A stretch of DNA of 64,000 nt. It comes from Penicillium oxalicum (Eukaryota; Ascomycota; Eurotiomycetes; Eurotiales; Aspergillaceae). A model generated the notes under the pieces. It did not search any database and was not told the DNA's origin. It was given only the letters and a program-made list of their open reading frames with translations. The position numbers were made by a program, and so were the translations under genes. This document shows, in pieces, positions 33,608 through 48,455 of the stretch. Position 1 is the stretch's first letter. Each line of letters begins with the position of its first letter. The stretch spans positions 1,922,001 through 1,986,000 of the forward strand of contig NC_064655.1 in NCBI RefSeq assembly GCF_001723175.1, given 5' to 3'.

Positions 33608-36600
33608 ATGTCGTCTGCTCGAGAGAAGCTAGCGGAGCTCAGAGCTCTCCGCGCCGCTGGAAAGAAGCGTCTCTCAACATACGAGATTGAAGATCAAGGC
33701 GACATTTACGATGAGGTCGACGATGACGGTTACAAGAAGGTTATTCGCAGTCGCCTCGACCAGGACGACTTTGTCGTAGACGACAATGGTGCTGGATACG
33801 CCGATGATGGAAGAGAGGTGTGGAATGAGCGAACTGCTGAGTACGATAGCGACGAGAGCGATGAATTGCCAGCCCGAGGCAAAGCCGCGAAGAGAAAGCG
33901 TGAGGAAGAGAAACAGCGAAAGGAGAAGATCAACAACGGGATCTCGAAGTACTTCAACAGTGGCAATGCTTCTGCGTCGGCTCCAAAGCCTAAGGTGAGT
34001 GGAACGATACAATACAGATCAGGTCGACTCGAGAAACGATGGCTAAAATCATGTTCTTATAGCCGGTTGCGACTGCCGAGGACGAAGCCTTCATGAAAGA
34101 CCTCCTAGGTGAGGTCGATACCAACATCATTTCGAACAGCATTCCTACCAGAAATTTGGTCAAGTCAGAGACACGCCGCAAAGTTCGAGTTCTTTCCCCT
34201 CCCATCTCTGAACGCCGAACCCGCGACCACATCGACAATAAAAGCGAGAATGACATCCCCAGTTCACCCATGAAAGACCAATCCGCGCTTCACTCCGACA
34301 ACTTCGATGATGGCCCTCTACCGCAAGCGGATGACGACGACATTGACATGGGCGACCCCATGCCCTCGTCTCCGATCAGCAAGGCGGTTGAGCGGAAAAC
34401 GATAGCGACCGCGATCAAGAAGGAGGAGTCCGATGATGAAGACATTGATATGATGGACGTCGCCGAAGCCACCTATTCTTCGAATGTCAAGACCTCCAGT
34501 GTAAACATGACCGGAAGCAGACCACCGCCCAAGTTGAAAAAAGAGATTCTTCCCACGCCAGCTAGCTCCTCGCCTGTGAAGATGGCAGCGGAGGTCATGG
34601 ATGCCTCCTGGAATGACATTCAGAGCAAGTTGAATGTTGTCAGCAGTCCTGCGCCAGAAATGAGGTCCTTTGGGAAAGTGCGCGCTCAGGACGTGGTGGA
34701 GGAAGATGGCACTTTGCGCATGTTCTGGCTCGACTACACTGAAGTCAATGGCAGTCTCTGCCTGTTTGGTAAAGTCAAGAACAAGCAAACCGGTTCGTTT
34801 GTCAGTGCTTTTGTGAAGATTGACAACATCTTGAGGAAACTCTACTTTCTCCCTCGCGAATATCGACACAAGCAAGGAAGGCAAACAGATGACGAGGTTG
34901 AAATGGAGGATGTTTACGAAGAGGTCGACGGGCTAATGTCGAGGATGCGTGTGGGTATGCATAAGATCAAACCATGCACCCGCAAGTACGCGTTCGAGAT
35001 GCCTGGTGTCCCAAGGGAGACGGAATATCTCAAGCTGCTATACCCTTACGATAAGCCAGCATTGCCTATGGAGACCAAAGGCGAGACATATTCGCATGTT
35101 TTTGGAACAAACACATCCCTGTTCGAGCAGTTTGTGCTGTGGAAGAACATCATGGGTCCTTGCTGGCTCAAAATTGAAGAGGCCGATTTCTCTGCCGTTA
35201 ACAATGCATCCTGGTGCAAGTTTGAATGCCAGGCCCCGAAGCCAGCCCTGATCAGTCCGGTTCCAGAAACGGAAAATCTCGACACTCCCCCATTGACACT
35301 GATGAGCTTGTCCTTCCGACACCAACTCAACGTGAAGGACAACAAGCAAGAAATTCTCATGGCCAGTGCGAGAGTATACGAGAACGTGTCACTCACAGAC
35401 ACGACGCCAGCAGAGAAGCTTCCCTGCAAGACATTTACAGTTATGCGGCCTGCAGGGCCATCCTACCCGATCCATTTTGAAGCCGAAACAAAGAAGCAGC
35501 GAGGTACATTCATGCTGGAGAAGAGCGAGCAGTTCTTGCTCAGTAAGTTTCTGGCTTTATTTGAGAAAATGGATCCCGATGTGATCATGGGTCATCAATT
35601 GCAGGATGTTGATCTCGGTATTCTTCTGAATCGGATGCGGGAAAAGAAGACTCCTGGGTGGCACCGGATCGGACGACTTCGACGTACCGAATGGCCCAAG
35701 CTGAATAGGGGCGGAGGTGGCTTTTTCATTGAAAGACAGCTCATTGCCGGCCGTCTACTTTGTGATGTTTCAAACGACATGGGCAAGTCCCTCATGATGA
35801 AGTGTCAGTCGTGGAGCCTTTCAGAAATGTGTCAGCTATACCTGGGAGAGGGAAACAACCGCCAGGAACTCGATGTTGAGGCAGCTCTCAAGACGTGGGC
35901 CTCGTCCAAAGATGGCCTAATGAATTTGGTCAATCACTGCGACACTGACACTTACTTCGTTGCCGCCCTGGTTTTACGTCTGCAAATGCTCCCGCTTACG
36001 AAAGTGCTCACAAATATCGCCGGTAACTCCTGGGCACGTACGCTAAGCGGTACGCGCGCCGAGCGCAACGAGTACATTCTGTTGCACGAGTTCCATCGAA
36101 ACAAGTATATTTGTCCGGACAAGTACTCGTCTCGGTTGCAAAAGGCCGAGGAAAAGCTTCTCGAAGGCGATGATGACGATGCCGCTGACAAGAAGAAAAA
36201 GGACAAGTACAAGGGCGGTCTTGTCTTCGAACCAGAGAAGGGTCTTTACGACCGATTTGTCTTGGTCATGGATTTCAACAGTTTGTACCCCAGTATTATC
36301 CAGGAGTACAATATTTGCTTCACAACGGTCGATCGGCAAGCAACGGTACGTCCAAAGGACCCCTGGATAATTTCCAACAAAAGAACGGATGACTTACATC
36401 AATTTTACTTAGTCTGAAAATGAAAATGAGGAAAAGGTTCCGGATGTTCCCTCGTCAGATCAGGAGCAAGGAATCTTGCCGCGACTCATTGCAACATTGG
36501 TCGGTCGTCGTCGAGAAGTGAAAAAGCTGATGAAGGATAAACGCGCCACGCCCGAACAGCTTGCTCTGTGGGACACCAAGCAGCTTGCTTTTAAACTTAC

Positions 36601-38137
36601 AGCCAACTCTATGTACGGATGCTTGGGATACACGCAGAGTCGATTCTATGCCCGTCCACTTGCCATGCTCACGACTTTCAAGGGACGTGAGATTCTTCGA
36701 AGCACCAAGGAACTTGCTGAAAGCAAGCAGCTGCGGGTCATTTATGGTGATACTGATTCGGTGATGATCAACACCAATATGGATACAATCAGCGATGCCA
36801 TCAAGGTGGGCGAGGACTTCAAGAGAACCGTCAACGAGAGGTATCGTCTGCTTGAGATTGACATTGATAACATCTTCCGCCGACTGTTGCTGCACGCCAA
36901 AAAGAAATACGCCGCCGTCAATTTGACAGAGGTTGACGGCAAGTACGTTGAGACCCTTGAGGTGAAGGGTCTCGACATGAAGCGTCGTGAGTACTGTGCG
37001 CTTTCCAAGGAAGCTTCTCAAAGGCTCCTGAACGAGATCCTGTCGGGCGAGGACCAGGAAGTCGTTCTCAACAAAGTCCATGACTACTTGCGTGAGCTTG
37101 CGGAGAAGATGAAAGAGTTTGCAGTCCCTGTGCAGAAGTATGTCATCTACACCAAACTGTCCAAGAGCCCCGACCAATATCCCAACAAAGAGACCATGCC
37201 TCCTGCGCAGGTTGCTCTTCGGGATATTGCTCGAGGCAAGACAATACGACCGGGCGACGTCATTTCCTACATTGTTACGAGCGGAGACGCCGAGACCTCT
37301 TCTCTGCCGCCTGCGAAGCGGTCGTACAGCCCGCAGGACGTGCTAAAGCCCTCCTCCGGGCTCAAGCCCGACGTGGAATTTTATCTTCTCAAGCAGATTT
37401 TCCCTCCTATCGAGCGTCTGTGTGCTCCCATTCCTGGTACTGACGCCGTTCGTCTCGCGGAATGTCTTGGCCTCGACGCACGCAAGTACCAGATCAACAC
37501 GTCGAGCTCCACCCGACAGCAGGACTCTGAGATCTACCCGCTTGAATCCCAGATCCCGGACTCGGTGCGATTTGCCAACTCTGTGCGCCTCACCCTGCAA
37601 TGTCGATTCTGTAAAGAACAGTCAGTGTTTGAGGGACTGGCCAACTCTCCTCAGATGTGCTCTGCCAATGGTGTCATCTGCCCTAACCAGAGTTGCCAGA
37701 AGCCGTTCTCCGTCCTGACCATCACCGCTCAGCTGGAGACCCAGATTCGTGAACAAACCGCCCGGTATTACGAAGGCTGGCTCGTTTGCGATGACTCTGC
37801 CTGTGGTAACCGCACTCGCCAGATCAGCGTTTATGGCCATCGATGTCTGGGACCGCGTGGCCGTGCCGAGGGCTGCTTGGGTCGGATGGCCTATGAGTAT
37901 AGCGAGAAGCAGATGTATAACCAGCTTCTCTACTTCGCGGGGCTCTGGGACGTGGACAAGGCAAAGGCCGGTGCTGCCAAGGAGACTGGTGAGAAGAAAG
38001 ACAGCATTGCAGCGCTCGCCGAATTCAACCGAGTCCGCTTTGGGACAATCAAGTCCGTGGTGGATGGCTACCTCAAGAAGTGCGGTCGCCAATGGGTCGA
38101 GATGGATACCCTCTTTCGCTTTATGATACAACAATAA
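33608..38137 (+). CDS. pol1: DNA polymerase alpha catalytic subunit
   Basis: Catalytic B-family subunit of the polymerase alpha-primase complex that extends RNA primers at origins and Okazaki fragments. Exons 33608-33994, 34063-36345 and 36413-38137 give 1464 residues, typical for the family. The N-terminal about 330 residues are acidic and disordered, with conserved starts such as AREKLAELRALRAAGKKRL. Polymerase motif A VMDFNSLYPSIIQEYN starts near residue 865, motif B KLTANSMYGCLGYTQSRF near 951, and motif C YGDTDSVM near 1001. C-terminal CysA (CRFC..., near 1287) and CysB (CDDSACGNRTRQISVYGHRC, near 1349) bind zinc and the B subunit. Intron 2 falls just after motif A. A candidate MCB lies upstream. 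All three catalytic Asp-containing motifs are intact. Confidence 0.97.
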
Positions 38138-38838
38138 CAGCCCCGACGGTGCACGATGGGGTCTTCTTTTTTGGGGGGAAAATTGTATATAGGATGCGCC
38201 GCATTGGGATGTCGTTTATGAGCGCCGGCCTTTCATTTCTAAAGAGCCGTAATGTTGAATCATTTCTTTCCGTTCATCTTCCGGCTGGGATTTCAGTCAT
38301 GCTGTATTATTTCTGGCCTTATTGCCCACATCATTTGGGTGTTTTATCCATTCTCACAGGCTCTAGCATCATCATTTCTGCATTCTCGATGAGATGTTCC
38401 ACTATCATCCAGTCGCTGGTGCATCGTCCTACTGCAACATCCAAATATCCACATTAACAACCTCACACACGCCCTGCAGACTCCACTTGGCGGCCCCATG
38501 CACGCCCTTGACTCTTCCAGTTGAAGCTCCATAAACAAAGCACGATGTCCAATCATCGGATGTGCTTTTCCTCAGAACTCCATCGCCGCAAGTCAGCCGT
38601 TCCAGCCCACGCGGGCTGACTCCGCTTCTGGCCTATCAGATTGTCGGGTTGCTTTTTATCGCCGAAAAATTTATGATCTACTCCACTTCACGAAGATGCG
38701 ATTTACCAGATTTTCCGGCTCCTTCGACACGATGGCAATACTACATAAATCAAATGATACTGTCAGGTTTGAAACCGTCAGCGCTTGCTTAATCACAGTC
38801 CCTCGTGCGAGCATTCTCAGGAGAAAGTGCACTGCAGA
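38138..38838. other. Intergenic, pol alpha 3' region and MFS promoter
   Basis: T-rich 3' flank, then the upstream region of the transporter gene. No gene or clear element seen. Confidence 0.6.
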
Positions 38839-40588
38839 ATGACCGCAACACAGATCATCACGGTCAAGCACACTGGCTCCGAGCCAGTACCAGGCGAACG
38901 CCGTGTGTCAACAATTCGTCTTGAGGCGATCGATTCGCAGTCTCGCGGAAGCGAGAACAATGGTGGCCATTCCAGTGAACACCATGAGCAACCAGTCAAC
39001 AACATCTCCCAGTTGCGCAGCACCGTCATCGTGTTTCAAATGTGCGGCAACACGATGCTTTCCAGCATCATCAATGGCCTTGTCACCGTGGGACTTCCGA
39101 CGATCACCAAAGACCTCAACTTACCACCTTCGCTACCATTCTGGCCTGTCTCGGTGTCGGGCCTGTCAACCGCTTCCACTCTGTTACTTGCAGGATCACT
39201 TGCTGATGTAGTTGGCCCTCGCTGGGTCGACTTGGTGGGCACTTTTGCCAGTGGTGCTTTGATGCTCGGAATGGGCTTCGTACAGGAAGGCACGCAACTT
39301 GTGGCCATGCGCGCTATTCAGGGGGTTGGACTTGCGCTTCACCTCGTGTCTGCGGTTGGCATTGCTACGCAAGTCTTTCCGCAAGGTAAAGGCCGGAACA
39401 TGGCATTTGCGTGCTTGGGGATGTCTCAACCCCTGGGCTTCTGTCTTGGTCTTGTTCTTGGTGGAGTCTTTGTGGACACGATTGGCTGGCGATTTGGCTG
39501 GTATATTTCTGGTAGTGTGGCCTTGCTTCTGTCTGTGATCGGATTATGGGCACTTCCGGCAAGTCAGCATCCCAAAAGATGGGAGACAATCTTGCATGAT
39601 CTGAAATTCAAGATCGACTGGGTGGGAGCGCTGCTTGCCTCTGCTTTCATGGCGCTTCTGTGTTACTTGCTCGCGTAAGTGTGGCCATCAAGATTTTTAA
39701 AAGGCGTACTGCTTACTGACTGTGCACACAGAATCCTCAGTTCGGACATCTATCGCATCAAGGAGACTGCAAGCATCGTCATACTCTGTCTGGCCGCAGT
39801 CGCTCTACCGGCATTCGTGATATGGATCCATTATCAAGTCCAGCGTGGAAGACCAGCCCTCATTCCCAACTCTTTCTGGAAGAATGCGACTTTCTCAAGC
39901 ATCTGCGCCACCATTGCACTGTCGTTCGCGGTGATCAACTCCATGGAACTCTTTGCTAGTTTATTGTAAGCGGTCTTCCCCGTGCTTATCGCTGTCACTC
40001 CAACCCGTCTGCTAATACTCCCTCAGCTTCCAAGAAATCCAGCAGCTGTCTGCTCTGCAAGCATCAATTCGGATTCTCCCCAGTCTCGTTGTTGGCGTCC
40101 TTGTTCAGGTCACTGCAGGATTTTTCGTTCATCGAGTACCTGCGATCTGGATTGTAGTGCTTACGGCTGTGCTCTGCTCGCTTTCCCCGATGCTTATGGC
40201 CACTGCTCAGCCATCGTGGCCGTACTGGACAAACACCTTCGTGGCACAGCTTCTCCAGCCCGTCAATTGCAACGCGCTTTTCACCGTCGGTCTCATCATC
40301 ATCACAGACATCTTTCCGGAGGATACCAAAGCCCTTGCTGGAGCTGTGTTCAACACCGCAGCGCAATTCGGCACTGCGCTTGGCTTTGCGATCTTGCAAG
40401 TCATCTCAACTGTCATTACCGACAAGAACCTGCAAGGGAGTGAGATCACGCAAGAGAGTGAGATCAAAGCTCGATTGGCAGGATATCGCGCGAGCTTTTG
40501 GACCATGTTCGCCTTCATGATTCTTTGCACGGCCATTTCTGGTCTTGGGCTTCGTCGCGCTGGACGCATCGGTCTGAAGCGGGACTAG
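38839..40588 (+). CDS. Major facilitator superfamily transporter (drug:H+ antiporter-like)
   Basis: Integral membrane proton-coupled exporter; substrate unknown. Exons 38839-39674, 39732-39965 and 40027-40588 give 543 residues with about 14 hydrophobic spans, fitting the DHA2-type branch. Signatures: LAGSLADVVGPRWVDLVGT (motif A-like loop 2-3, D and R kept), MRAIQGVGLALHLVSA (motif B region) and GFCLGLVLGGVFVDTIGWRF (motif C, antiporter hallmark G...GP/GG pattern). The N-terminus is a soluble tail of about 55 residues with a GSENNGGHSSEHHEQP stretch. Start: ATG 38839 is the first ATG in the frame; the frame opens at 38785 through a non-ATG codon. Same strand as the two following genes but with its own intergenic spaces. 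Confidence 0.9.
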
Positions 40589-40884
40589 CGCAGACCTGGC
40601 AACTACAAGAATATAATCAATCAGATAGATGAAATTCTCGTATCGAACGTCATGAACACTCGATGACTTCGAACCATTACCTAGTCCTCCAAGTTTTGTT
40701 GCGGCAAATATATTAGAGCATCATCATGCTCCGCTCAGCGTGCAGAATTCACTCGGCCGTCGGCCGTCGGGGGAAGCGGGGCACACCCGAGGCTCACTTT
40801 GACATTTCAATGGCTTCGACGTGACTCATTAATTGACAACTGTCAGCACGCTTTGGTACTTGTCCGATACCTGCCCACGTAGTC

Positions 40885-41880
40885 ATGTCCGCTCCAAAGA
40901 TCCTTGTATTTGGTGGAGGCAGTGTGGGAGCAGTCCTCATCTACCTTCTCTCCAAGTCAATCAACATCTCCAATGTTGTGGTTGTCTGTCGATCAAATTA
41001 CGACTCTGTTGCGCAGAATGGTTTCACCATCAACTCCACCATTTATGGCACTGGTCTTCAAGTCAAGCCGACGGCGGTACGATCGGTGAGCGAAGCGACT
41101 TTGGCCTGTCCAGATGGCTTCGATTACATTCTCATCACGACCAAAGCAATCGATAGTGGGAAGATGACCCAAGCCGAGATGATACAGCCCGCGGTCTCTT
41201 CCCAGACAGCCATCTGCCTGATTCAAAATGGCATTGGAATCGAGGAGCCCTACAGAGCCCTGTTCCCAAACAACCCAATCGCAAGTGTTGTCATCTACAT
41301 GCCGTGCACACAGACCGCTCCGGGCGTGGTCTCTCATACAACATATGCAAAGTTCATACTGGGAGCCTACCCAGCGGATTCACCCCCAGCACATCTCAGC
41401 ACTGTGGACCATTTGACAGAAATTCTCAACGCCGGCGGAGCTACTGCTGTTCACGAGAAAGATGTCCAACTGGCGCGATGGATGAAATTGCTCGTCAATG
41501 GGGCCTACAATCCCATCTGTGCTCTATCTCGACTTCGCGATGTTCAATTTTTGGGCTCATCCCCCGGCGCTCAGTCATTCCTGCGGAAGGTCATGGGTGA
41601 AATCGCCAGTATCGCCCGGGCTGAGGGATTCACCGAGGTGAACGATGAGATCGTCGATCGCCAACTGGCCATATCTACGGGCAGGGCGCCCCCGGGCGTG
41701 GAGCCGAGCATGATGGCGGATGCTCTTTCTGGCTCGCACTTGGAGATTGAGAGCATCGTTGGAAATGCATTGCGGATTGCGCAGACCCGAGGGTTGGACG
41801 TCCCGAGGTTGGAGGCTATTTACTATTTGGCTAAGGGGCTTGATATGAGCTTCGAAATTCCCGAATCGTTGCAAGGGTAG
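40885..41880 (+). CDS. 2-dehydropantoate 2-reductase-family (ApbA/PanE) protein
   Basis: Intronless, 331 residues. Family members reduce ketopantoate to pantoate with NADPH for coenzyme A synthesis; fungi also carry several paralogues of unknown substrate. Seen: N-terminal Rossmann loop ILVFGGGSVGAVLIYLLSK, then ITTKAID and ICLIQNGIGIEEPY. The catalytic Lys/Asn helix is LARWMKLLVNGAYNPICAL. The C-terminal domain has PSMMADALSGSHLEIESIVG, where Ser/Asp/Glu bind substrate in characterised enzymes. No targeting signal. The gene starts 296 nt after the MFS stop on the same strand. Family assignment is firm; whether it is the biosynthetic enzyme or a paralogue is not. Confidence 0.9.
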   Translation: MSAPKILVFGGGSVGAVLIYLLSKSINISNVVVVCRSNYDSVAQNGFTINSTIYGTGLQVKPTAVRSVSEATLACPDGFDYILITTKAIDSGKMTQAEMIQPAVSSQTAICLIQNGIGIEEPYRALFPNNPIASVVIYMPCTQTAPGVVSHTTYAKFILGAYPADSPPAHLSTVDHLTEILNAGGATAVHEKDVQLARWMKLLVNGAYNPICALSRLRDVQFLGSSPGAQSFLRKVMGEIASIARAEGFTEVNDEIVDRQLAISTGRAPPGVEPSMMADALSGSHLEIESIVGNALRIAQTRGLDVPRLEAIYYLAKGLDMSFEIPESLQG

Positions 41881-42396
41881 TAGAGGAGCCGAAAACGACG
41901 TGAGTAGATGCTTGGCGTTGCATTGTACATAGAATTGAAAGACCAGTCTCATTTATCTAGCTACTGAGTTCGATGGTACTCTAGATCGAGAGGTAAGAGT
42001 CTCGAGTAAACCTGGAAGAAATTGACTTCATATTGGGACTTTCTCCTCTGTGGTATCCCGTCAGGAAATTGTCTGATCGTCAATCGCTAACTTGATTTTT
42101 CTGAGTAGCGACTGAACCACACCCATGAAAACATCAGACTAGGTTTGTAAATGTTCTCCTTGACGACAGTGACAAATGAACAAGAATCTCATACTTTCAT
42201 CCCACCTCGACTCTCTATGCCTAAGCCATGCGAGTGGAAGCGAAACTTTATGTCCAGCAATCCACCCGACGCGTCAGCAAACTCCGGCTTATCGCGCTTA
42301 TCGCCAAGTGTGTCTCCTCCAATCCCCCACTTTTCCGATGACTGTCGACTTCTTGACGATTTTGCCAGTTTCGTGCTAGGATTGGACCTTTTAGAA
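41881..42396. other. Intergenic upstream of thi20
   Basis: 516 nt. I searched for the conserved core of a fungal TPP riboswitch (CTGAGA with its partner arm) and saw none. The coding frame stays open upstream of 42397, but no in-frame ATG there adds recognisable family sequence. Confidence 0.5.
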
Positions 42397-44543
42397 ATGA
42401 GTGTCAAGCGCGTTCTGGTGATCGCAGGCTCTGACAGCTCTGGTGGAGCGTAAGTGACAGCCACGGAATTTTTTTTTGCATCTTTTGAACCTTTTCCCCA
42501 GGCGTCCTCCAACTCACTAGCCCCCATCGTTTGACTCACTTCAAATTCTGGATATTGATTTTTCCTCCCCAGTGGGCTTGAGGCGGACCAAAGGGTTCTC
42601 GCTGCTCATGGCTGTTATGCATTGACAGCAACCACGGGCTTGACTGCCCAAAATACATTGGGTGTTCACGATATATTCGTGGTTCCTTCTGAATTCGTGA
42701 GAAAACAAATCAATGCCGGTTTGGAAGATGTCGGCGCCGATGTAGTCAAACTCGGTACGGGCTTCTCCCTTCTTTTTGGATTCTCCCTTCTTGTTCGTCG
42801 ATAAAGACATTTACTCATTAGTTCCAGGGATGCTCTCTTCGGCCGAGACTGTAGATGTCATCGCGGAGACCTTACAAGCCCATCGTATCCCTACGATCGT
42901 GCTTGATCCGGTACTGAAGACAAAGTTCATCTACCAGTGTCCCGGATTGACAATGCTAACATGAGTCCCAGGTTATGATCTCGACAAGTGGGTTTGAGCT
43001 TCTCCCTGCGAAAGCTGTGACAAAGCTCAGAACCAGTCTACTCCCGTTGACTACGATTTTGACTCCGAATATTCCGGAAGCTCAACTTCTGATCAAAGAT
43101 GCTGGTCTTGCAGCATCCGAGCCGGAGAGTCTGGATGATCTGGTTGATTTGGCCAAAAGGATTTGCTCGCTGGGGCCGAAGGCGGTTCTTCTAAAGGGTG
43201 GACACTGTCCCCTTACCAAAGACCACAAGGTCGCACAGAGCTCTGAGGACTCGGCCATCGTTATCGACATACTTTATGATGGTGAGACTGCGGAGACAAC
43301 CTTCTTCGAGACAGAGTACCTGGTGTCCAAGAACACTCACGGAACCGGCTGCTCTCTTGCTTCAGCCATCGCAGCCAACCTGTCCATGGGCAAAGATATG
43401 AAACGGGCTGTTCGCAGTGCCGTTCGCTTTGTTGAAGCTGGTATCAAGACCAGCTCAGAACTTGGCCAGGGCAGTGGACCCATCAATCACTTCCACTCGA
43501 TGTATACCATGCCATTTGCACCGTATGTCGGATACCACTCACTTCCTGAGAGTGAGCAATTTTGGTTCGCTAACTGATCTCAAAGCGGCCGTTTTCTGGA
43601 ATACATTCTGGACCTCCCTAGCGTCCACAAGACTTGGGAAAGGTTTATAAAGCATGACTTTGTCGAAGGGATGGGTCAAGGGACATTGCCCGTTGAACGG
43701 TTCAAAGAATATCTTGTGCAAGATTATCTCTACCTGGTAGGTCCCGCGGTCGAGCTCCAACTCGCCCATGGGGAAGGTGAATTGATCTTGACGCCTGAGA
43801 AATAGGTCCAATTCGCTCGCAGCAATGCTCTCGCATCTTACAAGTCTTCCGACATGGACTCAATAGCAGCGGTTCGTATTTCTCGAGCCATGGAATCGTC
43901 ACTTTCTGTTGTGGTAATCACGCTAACCACTTCCAGTCTGCTCGAATCGTTCTTCACATTCAGCGGGAAATGTCCCTTCATCTTGATTACTGCGCTTCTT
44001 TCGGCTTATCAAAGCAGGAGATGGAGTCTCATCCCGAGACAATTGGTAGGATTTGTTCCACCTTTTCCCTCTGCTCATCTTTGCACATGCTGATTTATGG
44101 GTTTCACTTCTTCGTCTACAGCATGCACCGCCTACAGTCGATACATCCTGGATGTTGGCCAATCTGGGGACTGGCTTGCCCTTCAAATGGCCCTGGCTCC
44201 GTGTCTCATTGGCTATGGTGCTGTTGCCCGACGACTGCACTCGGACAAGAATACCCTGCGAGAGGGTAACCAGTACTGGAAGTGGATTGAAAATTATGTT
44301 GCCGATGACTACACAGAAGCTGTACGCCTTGGATCAGGTAAGCAAGTTGATCTACCTAGTAGTTCTTTCAATTCTGTGAACCAGTACTGTATTGACGCCC
44401 CTTGCTCTATGACAGCCCTGCTTGAAGACCATGTCCAAAAAGTATCTCCCAATCGCCTGGAAGAGTTGATCCGGATTTTCATTCGGGCCACTGAATTAGA
44501 AATTAATTTCTGGGACATGGGGCTGAGCTCCCAGAAAGTGTAA
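42397..44543 (+). CDS. thi20: Thi20-type HMP-P kinase / TenA thiaminase II fusion
   Basis: Bifunctional thiamine synthesis and salvage enzyme: N-terminal hydroxymethylpyrimidine (phosphate) kinase, C-terminal TenA aminopyrimidine aminohydrolase. Nine exons join in frame to 512 residues: 42397-42449, 42573-42754, 42828-42910, 42972-43522, 43586-43736, 43806-43871, 43937-44045, 44122-44337, 44416-44543. Kinase signatures: VLVIAGSDSSGGAGLEADQR split by intron 1, NIPEAQLL, and NTHGTGCSLASAIAAN near residue 227. TenA begins around GRFLEYILDLPSVHKTWERF and includes LHIQREMSLHLDYCASFGL, CTAYSRYILDVGQSGD and LAPCLIGYGAVARRL. The intron at 43872 uses a less usual GTTCGT donor but has a good CTAAC branch site and restores family sequence. 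The start adjacent to SVKRVLVIAGSD matches the family. Confidence 0.93.
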
Positions 44544-44738
44544 GTACTCCAAATGTGAAAAGTAATGGTGGTGGATCTTCGAAATCTCTCCCGGTCACAC
44601 GAAAGTTTCGATGAGGAATGTTCTCGGGTCCCGATCGAGGCACCCAAGGATCGGCGCCGGAAAATGTGAAAACCTTAATGAACAAAGAAATTTTCATTCA
44701 GCGGGCCACTCAGCCACGGGGGTGGCCATTGGTGAAGT

Positions 44739-45045
44739 CACGTGCTATAGACACATCGCTCCAAACTCTCTCATATGTAGGAACCAGAGTCTTTGGAGTT
44801 TTACAGAGCATTTTTGTGCCTCTTTATGTGTCAGAAGTGTTGAAGTACTGTAATGCAGCTCGGTGGAACTGATGTGAACTGCACGCTAAATGGTGGATCT
44901 TTCTTGTGACGAACAGTCAGCATGGACTGATGCGAAAAAAACAACGTATGTACTGTTTGCTTGCCTGCTTGTCACTAGTCACGTGTACGGCTACAAACAA
45001 TCTGGAAACCTTCACTCGCAGTTTCACGTATCACGTGATGAGTCA
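44739..45045. promoter_or_regulatory. E-box cluster and AP-1-like site upstream of dbp2
   Basis: CACGTG occurs at 44739-44744, 44980-44985 and 45032-45037, the last within TCACGTGA. A TGAGTCA (AP-1/Gcn4-CpcA-type) site at 45039-45045 almost abuts it. Three CACGTG in about 300 nt is far above chance (about 0.07 expected). The sites end roughly 230 nt before the dbp2 ATG. Confidence 0.5.
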
Positions 45046-45275
45046 CGCTCACGCTAAGCCTGAACAGGAATCGAGATTTTCTTTGCCTCCTAGTATTTTT
45101 TTTGCCATTCCCCTGGCTACTTCTTTTTTTTTCTTTTAAGACCTTCAAGGAGCCTTCTTTCCTCACCCATCGCTCTTTCCTTCCTGCAAAAGTCCCCTTT
45201 CAAGTCCCGATCTCCTTTGATTTCGAGACCCTTTTCATCTTTCGGACAATCAAGGAAAGACATTTCACATCCATC

Positions 45276-47966
<2,691 letters not shown>

Positions 47967-48455
47967 ACTCTCAAAAAAAAAATAGGCAAGCCGCTCCCTT
48001 TACAGGCCTCTGCCAATCTCGCAGCGGTCTCGTCCGTCTCGAGACGGCCACTGTGCGGCCCTGGTAGACCTCCTCTTGTTTCTGCTATTCTCGGCTTTCC
48101 TGCGTAATCTGGTCCGGACGGCGTTTTCCTTTCTCATTCATAGACCTCCATTTTCTTTTCTTTTTTACGATTTCCCCTTATGGTTTTCTGCTCCGCCGGG
48201 GCAGACTTGTTTAACTTATTTGTTCGCAGATGCAGTTATGTTGAGTTTATTTCATAGCTTTCAGATCAATGTTTACAATAATGATCAATTGCGAAGAAAA
48301 AAAAAGACAAAACCAACACTTTCACTTCGATAGAATCTGAACCTTGTAGCCACACCCCTGCAGTCCATGTTTGATGGGGCAAAACAAACCCCTCCAGCTG
48401 CCCGTCTCTGCGAATGTAAGTGCATGAGAGATTGTGGGATACCAAGCGAGAAGCT
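47967..48455. other. Convergent 3' intergenic region
   Basis: 489 nt between the stops of dbp2 (+) and the esterase (-). T-rich 3' flank, no gene. Confidence 0.6.

Noticed and set aside
41881..42572. TPP riboswitch controlling thi20
   Set aside because: No CTGAGA core with a matching partner arm in the upstream region or intron 1.
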